From: Diphasiastrum complanatum
Taxonomy: Eukaryota > Streptophyta > Lycopodiopsida > Lycopodiales > Lycopodiaceae
DNA length: 64,000 bases
Direction: 5' to 3'
Assembly: GCA_029204225.1 (NCBI GenBank)
Contig: CM055109.1
Location: 6,915,982 to 6,979,981 of the forward strand
Under the pieces are notes generated by a model. It was not told the DNA's origin. It searched no databases and saw only the letters and a list, made by a program, of their open reading frames with translations. Positions 1 to 12,600 of the stretch are shown piece by piece (the stretch's first letter is position 1; the number at the start of each line of letters is the position of its first letter). The translations under genes and the position numbers were made by a program.

Positions 1-1310
1 CCATTTGGTTAGGTAATCAGTGGCTATGATGATATATCAAGCTTGGGATCCTTGCATAGTCGGGCATATAGGGCTCACATAGTCAATACCCCGTTTCTCA
101 AAGGGCATCTCAGCCAGCCAAGCTAGGTCATAATGGCATTATGTCATCGGTTCTATTAAACCTTTGGCACATGTCACACCTCTTAACCTAATAGTGAATA
201 TCATTGACCATTGTGGACCACCATAGCCTATGTTGCAGTACTTTCTTGTTGTAGCTTCGGCAGGGAAGTGTCCTCCGCCTTTTCCTTCATGTGCGATACT
301 CACTATTTGGGGCACCTTGTGCGTTAGGACACATCATCGTATGATTCCATTGTTACATCTACGATACAACTATAGAGAGCAGATTTTATGACCAACTTGC
401 GTCATCCACTTTGGTCATTTCTCAGGGAGGACGTCCTGACATAAGATATCCAACGATGTCGGCTATCCACTCCAGGACGGTTTCGACATGGAATAGTATG
501 ACATTAGGGAGTTCATTGTCTACCCCTCTACTCTTAGCCATGAAAGATGATCAGCTAGATAGTGATGCTTGCCCTTGCGAATGACAAGTTTAAAGTCAAA
601 CTCTTGGAGAAGTAGCAGCCACCCTAGTGATTTGTCTGGTGGTGAGTGGTCTATTTACCAAAATAGTATAGCTTTTGATCGACAAAAAAAATGAAGGGAC
701 TGGTTAGGAGGTAATGGCATAATTTCTTCAAGATATATATTATGACTAGCGCTTCTCACTTGGTGGTGGTATAGTTCATCTCCTTGGGCATCAACTGCCT
801 ACTGGCAAAATAAATTGGGTAATCCTTTTTAAGTGCCCTTGGTTGTGTCATAACACTCCCTTTGGCATAGTTGGAAGCATATGTATGGATGTGAAATTCT
901 AGAATCTAGATCGAGGGGCATAGTATTTGGACAGTAACTAAGGCTCTCTTGAGTTTGTGATACGCCTCAGTAGCTTCAATTTTCCATTCTAGTTGGATGC
1001 TCATTTGATAGATCAAAGGGGCCACCATAATTTAATACAAACCTCTTATAATAGTTGAAGTGCCCCATAAAGGTATAAACTTTGTGAACAATTCTAGGTT
1101 CGAACAATGCAAGTATTATGCATCTTTTGTCGACATCAGTAGCAATAACATGCCTCAAAACTATATGGCCTAGCATTATTTTGTGCGTGACCAAGAACTT
1201 GCATTTGGCTGGGTTTAGAGATATGTCGAATAATCAACATTGAATGAACACTTTTTCCAAGTAGGGTAGATGCTCGATCCGAGGGGATTGAATGCTTTGT
1301 GAAGAATAAT
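1..1310 (-). pseudogene. Decayed Ty3/gypsy pol fragment (RT, RNase H, integrase), cut by the left window edge
   Basis: Read on the minus strand, broken frames give gypsy landmarks in the correct order. Around 1310-1000 is the end of the reverse transcriptase palm/connection (LFDISLNPAKCKFL, then HYYKRF-like NYYKRFVLNYG). Around 650-540 is the end of RNase H (LLLQEFDFKLVIRKG, then HYLADHLSW). At about 110-1 the integrase core begins (EKRGIDYV, then ATDYLTKW) and runs off the edge. Many stops and frameshifts interrupt it and no LTR is visible for it. The domain order RT-RH-INT is that of Ty3/gypsy, not copia. It is a dead remnant. The lineage within gypsy cannot be fixed from these pieces. Confidence 0.8.
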
Positions 1311-1439
1311 AAGATCACTAAGATCCAATATGTCCCTTTGATCTTTGGTTATGAATAACAACAATTCTAGCACCATTGACAATGTAGAAATCTAACATCT
1401 ACTACACATAGAAGATGCAAACTCAATAAGATCTTGATC

Positions 1440-1958
1440 GAATAGCAAATGTATGATAAAATGAAGTGTTGTCCATAAAAACAATAAAGTACTATATTTC
1501 ACACATTTGGATCCATTACTCAACTTACAATAGCATTCTACACACAAGATTACAAGATATCAACACTATAATGCAAAAATGGATATATGAACCCAAAGAG
1601 AACTCATGTACAAGCATGAATGAGATGAGAGAAAGAGAATGTGTCTCTTTGCTTGTACACTATTTATAACAGGTCTATGCCCTATTTGGATGTCCTTTCC
1701 AAGCTTATCAACAATAGGAAACTTCTAGATCTATTCCAAACCCTACACAAATATAGACTAGATTCAATGTACCAAACATTCAAATTTGAATCTTCCCAAA
1801 CTCGACCTACCTACTTTTTCCACACTTTCCAAAAGTGGTAATTCAAATAAACTTAGACTAAAATAACTTCATAAAGGTTATCTCTAAGTTTAAGATGCAT
1901 ATTGTCCTAAATTGCCAAATGAACTAAACATGAATAAACTAGTTGATATTTCTCACAC
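1440..1958 (-). repeat. Probable copia-type LTR remnant, minus strand
   Basis: On the minus strand a purine-rich tract (GAAGAGGGAG) is followed by TGTGAGAAATATC, a typical polypurine-tract/LTR junction, at about 1970-1945. A TATAAATAG box lies at 1660-1668 on the same strand, about 290 bp into the proposed LTR. The lower boundary is a guess and no second copy of this LTR is seen in the window. Confidence 0.35.
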
Positions 1959-3004
1959 TCCCTCTTCACCTAGTTTTAGCATAGTATTGACCATACTACT
2001 TTGATCCAACTTTAGAATGATCTCCACCCTAAGTAGAGACCCCCTTTCTAAGGTTTTAAGGTATCTTCCATAATTGATATGGAGAATAGTGCCCAAATTG
2101 GATGCTTTGCTATTTCTTACATCAATTTTACACATCAAGATGTAACTAGAACATGAAGAACCAAATAGAATGTAAATGAAATGATTTCACCATGCTTCCA
2201 ACTCTCAACTCTCTGGAAAATAATAGCAAAATAAACAATAAATGTGAGCAATCAACAAATGCTCGCTTTCCTCCATCTTTGTCCTTTCATGATATGTCTC
2301 CACCATAAAACTCCATGAATGAGCCTCCACCTCCATCTTGCCACAAGAAACCATCAAACCTTCGAAATCCATGAGTAATAGAATGATGCTAATCCAGCTC
2401 CATATGACTCCATATAACTAGTTGGTAGCACTAATCCTTCAAGAAGATCCACTTGACACAAGAAAATGACCATAGATTCACCAAAAATTGACAATCTCCA
2501 AGCATTGGCACCACATTGAGAACTTAGGCATGAATGAGTGATATAATGAACCTCCAATAGCTTCATTTCCATCAACAAAACCAGCCAAGAATGCTAGTAT
2601 AACTCCAACATCAAAATGATGTAAAACAATGTAGCTAGTTTCACCATATCTTGACAGTTTGCACACATCCACATGAAATTGCTCAAACATGAGATAGAAA
2701 AAGTAAAGTAAACTTGAACAACACTTCCTTGTTGTTCCTTTGACCTTACTTGAGTCTTCAAACACTTGTAAAAATAGATCCCTAACATATTTGCCATTTG
2801 AGTCTCCTTTGAAGTTCTTGTCTAGCTCCAAATTGCCAACTTCCCTTTTGTCTTGTTGAAGCCCTTTGAGACCAACCTCTTGATTTTTTTCTTGAACATC
2901 AAAGATATGAATATCTTTAGACCTGAACCTCTGAAAATACTCCCTCTCAAACATATGATCTAGATCCAACAAGATTCATCAATTCTTGATCTCGACCTTT
3001 TTTA
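1959..3004. other. Unassigned AT-rich stretch
   Basis: A minus-strand frame of 164 codons at 2478-2972 crosses this stretch, but it shows no motif I recognise and could be the internal part of the element whose LTR is proposed at 1440-1958. I see no convincing gene. Confidence 0.3.
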
Positions 3005-3640
3005 TTATCATTACATTGTACGTGGACGACACACTACTATTCAGTGACAATGTCGAACTAATAAAAGATGTGAAACGAATGATATCCTCATAATTCGACA
3101 TGGCAAATCTGGGCGAATCACATTACTATCTCAATATTCAAATCCAAATAGATAAAGATCAAAGGCTGATTCACATCACTCAATAGAGGTACATTTACAA
3201 TATGTTAATCCGATATAATTTGATGAATTGCAAGTTAGCTCACTCACCAATGGACTCAGAACTCAAACTATTAAAGGATTCGTGTCCTTAGACAAGAGAA
3301 GAGGAGCATATGCATAAGTACCCATATCATTCGGTAATAGGTTCTCTTATGTACGCGATGATATGTACCAGACTAGACATAGGTTTTGTAGTCAGTTCCT
3401 TAAGTTAGTATATGGCTAATCTTGATATTATACATTCTCTTATAAGATATATGAGATACATTTGAGCTGCTATGGACAAATGCATCTGTTATGGAGCAGT
3501 TGACAATGACAAACTCAACATACTCAATGGTTATTTGGATGCAAGTTGGGTAGGAGGTGTAGACACTTGTAGATCTATAGCCGGATTTACATTCTTCCTC
3601 AATGGTGGTCCAATTTCAAAAAAGTGACAACACGATATGG
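3005..3640 (+). pseudogene. Decayed Ty1/copia RT-RNase H fragment
   Basis: The plus-strand translation, with several in-frame stops, begins at the reverse transcriptase active site (LYVDDTLLFS). It continues through the copia connection (PYHSVIGSLMYAMICTRLDI) into the start of RNase H (NGYLDASWVGGVDTCRSIAG, then FTFFLNGGPIS). It ends abruptly near 3640. The N-terminal RT, integrase and gag are missing and no LTR flanks it. Confidence 0.85.
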
Positions 3641-3673
3641 CTTAAGCTCAAATTATGATCTGTGATCAAATAG

Positions 3674-4009
3674 CTATCTTAAATTGTCAATAGCTTTCCT
3701 GAGATTTGGGTTGATATGCGAGATCAGATAGCCATCGTTTGTCTTGGTTTTAGTATTGGCGCGATAAGGCAAGAAGAAGGTAAATATGACGTATTTGGCA
3801 AGGGCATAGATTTTTGGCAGGAAGGTAGTATGTGGGATGCTGAAGGCCTTGGCCACTAACTCGGGCTCAATAGGGACATCATAGTCATGTCCTTCATGGG
3901 CGATCATGAAATAATCTATGGTGAAGGTGGAGATGGCTTGTTGGATGAGGGAGACATATTTCGAGATCGGAATATCCATGGAAGCAGGGCCAGTGGCAAT
4001 GAGAACCAC
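3674..4009 (-). other. Unrecognised 111-codon open frame
   Basis: This minus-strand frame has no family motif I can name. It lies between transposon remnants and upstream codons in the same frame also look codable, so it may be part of a degraded element protein. I assign no function. It may be spurious. Confidence 0.2.
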
Positions 4010-4539
4010 AATGCGGCCATCTGTGCAAAGGTTACGCAGTTCTTGTTTGATTTCTATGAATAATCAATCTATGATTCACATCCATTCATCTATCCAGTTT
4101 TGTAGTTTTACTCACATTTTTACACAGTCTGCAAAAATACACGAGAATAGCTAACAATTGGGTTCCGACGATGAAAAAGGGTATCCAAGGTGTTCAAACT
4201 ATCGAATGTTAACAAAACTTAATTTCACTTATTTTGAAGCTAACAACTTACCCTTACTATGTCAAAATGATGGATTGTTTCTCTATTCTATTGTTTGAAC
4301 TCTCAAATGCTTATTATGGTATGTTTGTTTATGAAATCAATCTAACAGATTCTGATGATTTTAAAATTAGAATCACTTAGAATTCAAATATGGAAATAGT
4401 GGCGATAGTTTTTTTTGAATTTGATAAGTGCAGTCATACATTGAGAGAAGGATTATTCCGTAGAGCCCAATAGTGCATCTATGGAATGTTGTCTTTTCTC
4501 TATCAAGCATCCTTTCTTTCTTCCAATAGATCTTGATTA

Positions 4540-4890
4540 CAGCCTTTGAACTTTTGGTCGATGATTGTGGTATGGTCAATAGTAAGCTTTCTAAAATGCT
4601 CATTACTTTGTGTATGCAAGTTCTCTATGGCTGATATGATTGTCTCGGTGTTGTTGGCCGTAGAGGTTGAAGCATCATCATGAAGATTATTCTTACATTT
4701 AGCACGTCGTTCCTTTTGGTGTTTTCTCTCAACAGAGGAGTTATATGAGTCAGATCTCGTGCTCTCACTATTGTATACCCTTTCGATGGCATCAACACAT
4801 GTGGCTTGGAATGAGATATACTTGTCTCATCATTTCATCAACTACCTAATTTCCTTGGGTAATCCTTCCATGAACAATGTTAGGATGCTA
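4540..4890 (-). pseudogene. Possible gag-like retroelement remnant
   Basis: The minus-strand translation is mostly open and hydrophilic. It starts with a GLPKEIR-like segment of the kind seen at the C-terminal part of gypsy gag, followed by a basic Ser-rich stretch and a Gln/Asn/Glu-rich helix-like stretch. Two adjacent stops (TGATGA) break it. The gag assignment rests only on this pattern. Confidence 0.25.
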
Positions 4891-4892
4891 TG

Positions 4893-5362
4893 TGTTACGT
4901 CCATGTCCTGTATAAGGGAATCGAAATAATTCCTGACATGGATAGCCGGTCACTCCAGGTGTATATGGTTATTGGTTATGCCTCGTCATTCCGGGCTTGG
5001 CCTGAAAAGTAATTAATAATCATATGAGGGCCCAGACCTATAATTGGACATAGGAGCACTTGCATGGTGTCTGATTGCTATAATGCAAGAATAGGAGGTT
5101 AATAGCTAATATAGGTTGCATGGTGATCCTTTGGAGAGAGAATACTTACCATGGAAACTCGCCCATCTCCCTATTGGAAATTCAGTTTCTTTAGCCAGGA
5201 TTCCTCTCCTCTCTTGCATTCATTCACCATGGCTTGGGGGCTAGGTCCAAGAGGAAACTCCAGGAGGGATCTAGGTTTGGATGGGTGGTTTTGCTCCACA
5301 TGTGTCCTTTTGGTTGCTTTGAAACAAAATCTAGTCAGGTCTTCGTAAGGCGATTCTTATAG
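4893..5362 (+). repeat. Candidate 5' LTR of a plus-strand element
   Basis: The interval begins TGTTACGTCC, resembling many plant gypsy LTR starts, and ends immediately before a perfect 12-nt initiator-tRNA-Met primer-binding site. No second LTR copy is visible in this window, so the start is inferred. The right end lacks a clear CA. Confidence 0.45.
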
Positions 5363-5374
5363 TGGTATCAGAGC
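5363..5374 (+). other. Primer-binding site (tRNA-iMet type)
   Basis: TGGTATCAGAGC is complementary to the 3' end of plant initiator methionine tRNA and is the usual minus-strand primer site of plant LTR retrotransposons. It follows the candidate LTR directly and fixes the element as plus-strand. Confidence 0.7.
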
Positions 5375-7890
5375 TATGGATTTGCATCAATCGGAAGGTG
5401 GAGCTACTTCTTGTATTTTCTCAGTTTTTGTGGATTTCTCCTTGCATGTTACTTCCAGGTGGTGGAATTGATCTCCAAGTAGGTGGCTTCTCTGAATTTG
5501 GTGTACTTTCAACCTAAAGATCATAATTATGGATTAATTCCATAGATTTTGGTGGAAATCAAAGGATTTTTGATGGTTTTAGTGAAATTTTCACCTAGAA
5601 TTGAAGTTTTTTGCTTGGCATTGATCATAGGTACTGATATAGTACATTTTCCAGATTGTACAGTCATTAATGATTGGATCTAATGATTGCATGATGTTTG
5701 AATAGTCAAAAGGATGATTAGATAATGATTTTGGACCAAAAATTGTTTTTGGACTAAAATGGGCTATAGAATCCTTTTTTGACTGAAATCAAAACTTTTA
5801 GTGCTTGCATGTAATGGATTTACAGGGATTTGGATCTGATTGCACTTATTTGTGGATTTATCCCACAAATTTTGGTCAAAAATCATGGTTTTTTGATGTT
5901 TTCTGGACTAATTTTGTGGTAGATCTCAATATTCACAGCCAATGTTTTGCATGCACGTTTTCAAAGGTGTAATGAAGCTGTTTTAAGGCTTTCATGAAGT
6001 TTGGTTAGGATTGGACACCATTAGGAGGCTCAAAACATTAAAAAATAGTGTATTTTTGGTGATCTTTGGGCATGAATACCTACCAAATGGGGGTTTGAAC
6101 CTGTTGGCTCTCATTACAAGATTAAAGATATCTGGATTGCATCTGTTTTGAGCCATCAAACATCCAATTTGGATAGGTGAGCATTAGCCACCATCATGTT
6201 GAAGTTTTGCTTGTTGAAGGAGGCCAAAAATGCATTTTTTGCATGATCTGAGCTTATGATTGCTTTTTGCACCTGTTAGAAGCTTTTATGCCTCTATAAT
6301 GAGCCTTAGTAGAGTGCTTGTAACCTCTGATGGGATGCTTATTGGGCTGGAGTTGAATTTTTTATGATGCCACCTGCAAAAAGTGCGCCCTCCTATCTGA
6401 TTTTCTATCATTTTTTCCATCTCACACGTGTGAAGCCTACGTGGCAGGGTGATGTAGCAAGTGCCTTGTAGACCCAATCTCCCTCCGTACTGTGCTTTAC
6501 ATCGACCAATTTGGTGTTTTGTAGAGAAAGTTATGGCTGTCGGAAATTTGGCAATTTTTGAACTAAAATTTGCAAATTTTTTGAAATGTTCTGATGCATG
6601 CATGCTTGTAACTCAGTGTAGTGATTTTCTGTTGATGAAAATGTATGAATAGACCTGTATGCATGCTAGGATGCATGTTGCATGTGTAATCAGTAGATTG
6701 ATCAGAATATTTCTTGCATGAAGCTATTTTTGGCAATTTTAGATCAAAAAGCAGATTTCCTAGTGGCTAGGCTAATTACGGGAATTTTTTTGTTTTTTCG
6801 AAAAAGTCAGTGCATGTCGGGAGTCGATATGAGACAGTGCCTATGAATTTGATAAATCGATCTTCTTAATCGATTTTCACAGTTGGTCCCTTTTGGAACA
6901 GATTTTGAAAATCCTAGAGCTAATTTCCTAGTTTCTTGGCAATTTACGTAAAAATTGACTTTTACATTGAAATCATTGTATGTCATGTTGGATGCATGCT
7001 GGATGTTTCAGAATCCTTCCAATATGTGATAGTAATTGAAAAACTGTCAAGTCGATGTTTGATCGATTTTCACAGTTTAGGTCCATATTGAATGGAATTT
7101 GAAAATCCCAGTTTACGTAAAATTTGAAGAAACCATGGATGTTTTTGATTTGTTCAAATTCATTGGTTATTGATCAAACATGAATAACTTGTAAAGTGAA
7201 TGATCTTACTGAGTTGAAAGCGATCGGTTCTATAAGGTCACTGTATCCTTTTGTGAATCTGTCAATTAGGGATCATTTCTTGTTTTAGGATCAATAAAGA
7301 CCAAGAAAAATGTAAATATAGTTGGAATAGTTTTTATACTGATCCATAAAGGGATTTGCCAAGAATTAAGTCTGCACTTAATGATTGAACAATCTAAACT
7401 GTCAGGTTAATTAGTAGTTAAAAGTTACTGATACTAAATTGAGTTTTTTCCTAGTACAAATTTGGGGTTTGGTTAACCTGAACCATTTTTTGGAAGGGGG
7501 CAAAGAGTGGAAGTCTGAGATGTAGATAATTGGTGGCCTTAGTGATCCAATTATTTTATTTACATTCAATTCCTGAAGTTTAACTAATTGCAAGTGAGAA
7601 TAACAATTGGGAATTATTTAAGAAGACTGCCTCTGGGAATTTGGATTCCTTTTTTCCTGTGTGAATTAGAATTTCGAGAATTTGATGATTCTAAGGGAAA
7701 AGTGGCAAGACTGATAATTCATTTATGGAACCATCTCTGTTTTGCAATTAGATTTGGATCTTGTAAAGTAAAGCAGATGGAAGGTGTTCCATACAGGAAT
7801 CTAGTAATTTGGATTCTTTCCTATTATAAAGTGTTTCTCTATAATGATTGTAGCAACCAAGAGGAATATTCTAACATGTAAAAGAATTAA
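5375..7890 (+). repeat. Leader/internal region of a deleted LTR element; part repeated at 26.65-27.85 kb
   Basis: There is no retroelement coding sequence after the primer-binding site. The segment 6690-7390 is clearly related, in direct orientation, to 26650-27170; shared islands include GTTTACGTAAAATTTGAA-like and GATGCATG-TGGATGTTTC-like runs. The segment 7593-7870 is related, in inverted orientation, to 27600-27850. This marks it as dispersed repeat DNA, most likely the untranslated leader of a large gypsy-type or LARD-like element. Confidence 0.5.
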
Positions 7891-8060
7891 GTTTTGCGAA
7901 TACTGAGAAACAAGTATTTTTAGATACTGCTCGTGAATATTGTGAATACTGATCATGAATATTGTGAATATGAATCGTGAATATTGATTGTGTACTCTTG
8001 AATAATGATTGTTAATTTTGACAATACACATCGAATATGCTATGATTACTAATCGAATAT
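7890..8060. repeat. Degenerate GAATATTGTGAATACTGAT-type minisatellite
   Basis: Imperfect tandem copies of GTGAATATTGTGAATACTGA-like units (some with TCATGAATATT) fill this AT-rich stretch immediately after the leader repeat. The units are too diverged for a firm period. Confidence 0.5.
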
Positions 8061-9697
8061 ACCGTAAATAGTAATCAAATATTGGAAATAGTGATTGTGA
8101 TTATGTTGTCTAATACGACGACATAATAATCATCAACAAATCTTATCATGTCAGATCTTTTCATGTTAATTCAATGACAAGCTGGTACTTAGCAATTTCA
8201 AATGTATGTATCTAATCTTTAGACAACTTGTTGCTTTAAGCAACTAACTTGTTGTCTGTCTCTACCTCATGTAATAACTTCTGTTTCTATCAAATCAACA
8301 TCAATTAACGTTTTCATGTTATAAAACATTGGTAATGGACAATATCATGATGCAATTTTCTAATTTCTTACATCTCTTCAAATAAAATCAACTATAACCA
8401 TGTTGGAAAAATAATATACAAACATATATATAATCAATCATGGATTATGTTGTCTAATAAATGCATTGTTTTGAACCTCAAAGCCTAATACCACAAATCT
8501 GTAAGCAAATTGTTGCTTTGTGCAACTTCAAATGTTAGAAATAAACTGATATAAAATTTATTATTATAAAATAGATATATTTCAGATCCAAAATATACAA
8601 CAATATTCGAATTAGGTGCATTATATCCTATTTATCTTATCATGCTCTCGTGTTACTTAACTTACATAGCAACATATTGACGCTATTGCATGCAAAAAAA
8701 AGTAGAGAATCGATCACCCACATGCTCATCTTCTTATTCAGGAGCAAGGCGAGCAAGAGTCTTTTCTAGGACAACTTTGTTTGATTAATTGTTTGTCTAC
8801 TACAACGAAATACTAATCATCAAGAGAACTTATCATGTCAAATCTCTTCATGTGAACTCAATCACAACTTGAAATTTAGCAATTTCACATCAACAAGTCC
8901 AAACTCATCTTCTTGTATGTGTTCATTCGAGCTATTATTATGGTATTCTATCATGAAGGCCTTGCCATAGTTCTATAAAATGTTGGATGAACAAAAGAAA
9001 AAAACATGATCACAACTCATAAAACATTTGCCTATAAAAGTTAAGAACAACCATAAAAAATTAACCAAGTTATTTTTTTACATTGTTTTAATCTTTGCCA
9101 AGACGTTAAAATAAGACAATATGATATTGCAAGGCCTTTGTGTATAATACCACATCGTTTTTGTTAATAAGAAAGCTTGGTTTTAGTGTGTCCAGATCTA
9201 TGATCTATAGCTGCATGTCTTTTGATGAAATGCTTCAGTTTTTATGAGCACAAATGGGTTCACAAAGCGTTCAAACTTATCTGACAAAAGAAAGAAAATC
9301 GCTCGATTTCTGACAAACCAGAGAAATTTCTTCGGTTTATGAGCACAAGAATGATGCAAGCATCGGTGTGTTTCTTATTACTTATGTGGTGGTGTTTGAT
9401 AGCTATGGCGACGGCCTTGTATGCCGGAAAAGTCCTTGAACAGATCAGCGTTTGAAGCAAAATTACAGTATTTTAGGTCTCTAGCCTTTTTGGATTGCTG
9501 GCATCGGCACCATAAGTTATCGGATCAGGCGACAGTTGAAGAAATATTTAAGTGTGGCAGTTTCGTACATGATTGATTCTGTTTAAAGCTTTTGTAGCTT
9601 GGTTAGGGCATGCATAATGGATCCTAGCTATTACAAGCTGAGGTTATTATTCTGGTAGTAAGAAGGTAGGTGGTGGTGTTGTCACAAGAGACGCGTC
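8061..9697. other. AT-rich upstream flank of the VPS9 gene
   Basis: I see no coding sequence. It should contain the promoter and 5' UTR of the gene starting at 9698, but no TATA box or initiator could be assigned with confidence. Confidence 0.4.
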
Positions 9698-12600
9698 ATG
9701 GAAAATATAGACATGTTCAGTGCTGCCACAGCTCCGCTTACCTTCCACGACTTTTTGGACCGTATGCGGCAGCCTGCTGCTGCTGACCTTGCCAGATCTA
9801 TCAAAAGGTGAGACAGGCCGATCATTGAATCTGTTTTGTGTTTCGCTAAAATCTCTGATTTTGCTCAGATTGTCGCTGCATGCAGCTCGTTCTTTAGGAA
9901 CAACATACTTGTGTATAGGGCACTTTTGTAAAAAAGAGCAATCAAAACTATGAAACAGAAGCACAAATGAAGGATTTGGAAATCACTCTCACACATTCAA
10001 TTTTGAGAAGCAGGGAATTGCCTTTATTTCTCGGTGTGCAAAATCATATTAAGTGCTTTTCATGTCTAGACCAATCGAGTGACGATGTCTGTAGCGTATT
10101 ATCGGGCACTGAACAGTTATCTATCTTTCAGAATTTCGTATATTATATGAATCTTTGACCCCTATTAACAATGATTATTATAAAATGAGCATTTTTTGTT
10201 GCATCATCTGGAAGGTAATTAGCAAGACCTGTATTTTAAATTGCCCAAAGCACATCATCTTATTCTGAAAGCCTTAAAGCGGTAGCTGGATAAAGATTGC
10301 ATTATGAAGACAGAGGCGTAATGCGATTCACTTTTCTTAACCCTAATTTTGCTGTTTCAGTTTCTGTTTGCTGAGGTTTCGCTTTTACTTTTGCAGTTTC
10401 ATAATTAGCTTCTTAGCCAGACCTCCAGATCCAGAAAAAGACAGTCAAAGCGTTCAGGAATTCTACAGCGCCATGGAAGGGGCTTTCAGAGCTCATCCTT
10501 TGTGGTCAGGTGCAACAAAAGAAGAACTCGAGAGTGCAGGGGAGGTATTGCTATTAATTATAATCAATACGTCTAGAATCATTTTAGTCGTTCATGTGCG
10601 TTCATAAATTCAACTCAAGTTAAAGCACATAAAAAACTGGACAATAAGCAGGAAGTGGAGGAGTGTGGGCAGATCTTCGGGCCCCAATAACTGTGACATT
10701 AGCTGACTTGCATTGAAGCATTGCCTCTTGTTTGCTTATGATTTTTTTCTATTATCATGCAATGATATTCAACCTATAAATGCAACTTTTAAGATTCATA
10801 TGTAGTACAGACCATGGTTCGCCTCATTAGGTTGTTTGTGGGCTCCGTAGCAGTACTTGAAGCCTACTAGGTTATGCAGGACTTGTGAAGTGAGAACTGG
10901 AGGTCCCTTCGTCTCTGAATGAGGAGATGTCATGGTACGAAGTCAAAGCATCACAGATGTTTGATGAATGTGTCGCCTGAAGCACAATCGGGAATCTTAC
11001 CTTTCCCAATTTGCTCATGGATGACTGTCTTAATCTAAATCTGTGACTAGTGAAAAGAGCACCCAACTAAGTGTAAGAAGGGACTTCCTCCAAACGCTAA
11101 CTGTCTGAATTAAATATATGCCTATGCATGAATAATTCCGATGTGCTAATGATCATAACCCCTCATTTGTATGCAATAATAAAACCACATCATATGTGTA
11201 AAGTAGAATGGCAACAAGAATGTCTCCCAGATTGCAACCTTAACTGCCCTCTGAGATACAATCGACTCTAGCTCATCAATTCTTAATCCAATGAGAAAGA
11301 GAAAGAAAGAAAGCCTTATTAATGTCTTTCAGGTACCAAGAGGTAGATAGGGCTGAAAAGTAGTTCTCAAGTGTGCGTCATATCATGGGAGCATATAATA
11401 GATTTTTTGCATTATCTAAGGGTGCAATGTTGGGTGAGAACATTTGTGAGAAAACAACGATCACATTCTATGGAATAACTAGATTCTACTAGGCTAGCAT
11501 TCACCAAAGATACAACAAGGGTTAAACACAATGAAGAAAACAAATCTCCAATAAAAGTGGTGCCTTTGACCTACATAAGCACCATGTTTACAATGAAGCC
11601 AGAATATCCTACATGTGCAAAATTAGAGCCCTCGTGCACTAATGTAGGAAAGATGCTCTAAATCTATTCTAGTATGTACCCAACTTAACTTCTTGTTAAA
11701 CTAAACTTAACTTAGTTTGATGTTTAAAAAATAGATTAAACAATTACCTAGCCTCTGTAGAAGACTATGCCATAGAACTCCATGTGATAGCACCCATTCT
11801 AAGCTTTAAAGTAAACCCTGTTGTTGATCTTCTATCTTCAGCATCTCCAGCCCAATCAACATCTACATACCCCTGTAACTTCATATCATTGTAATTTGTT
11901 CCATAGTAAATGCCAAACCTGATTGTGCCCTGAATGTATGTCTGAGTGCAAACCAATTGCAGCACATATAGTGCTGCAATTGGTTTGCACTCAGACATTT
12001 TGAATTTTGACAGAATGTATAGATCTCCAAACTTCGACTCGTAGGAAGAATTGTAGTGCTCCAAGATTCTTCATGTCTAACTCTAAAGAGAGATCCTTCT
12101 GGATTTCATTTATCAACTGCTCATCTATACCTATAATAATAAGATCATCAACATAAAGTACCACAATAACTATTTGGTCTTTTTCAACTAACGCATATAG
12201 TACATTCTTCGACTTGCTTCTTTGAAAGCTCAGTTGCTCAAAATGTTCATGAATTCTTGTATACCATTCCTTGGGTGCTTGCCACCTCATCCTCCTCTTT
12301 TTGGCTAAATCGACAACATCGACGAAAGATAGGTTGGCTCTCTGACAATACGTTTATTATTCGATGGTCTACCGCCCTTGCAGGTGGTAGTTAATGAGGT
12401 AGTTCTACAAGGAAACATCATCTCATTATTTATTGTTCAGTGATTACAACCTTGAATTAGAAAATTCAAAGGACACAACATTACCATGATCCGTAAGACC
12501 GTAACGATGCTACAATGAATACTGGACTTTCAAACAAAATAAAACATCTTATATCATAAGTCAATTTTTTTTCCATTGATTCAATAGAAGAAATACATGG

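Noticed and set aside
2478-2972. 164-codon minus-strand frame as a gene
   Set aside because: No motif, no splice context or neighbours supporting it, and it lies among transposon debris.
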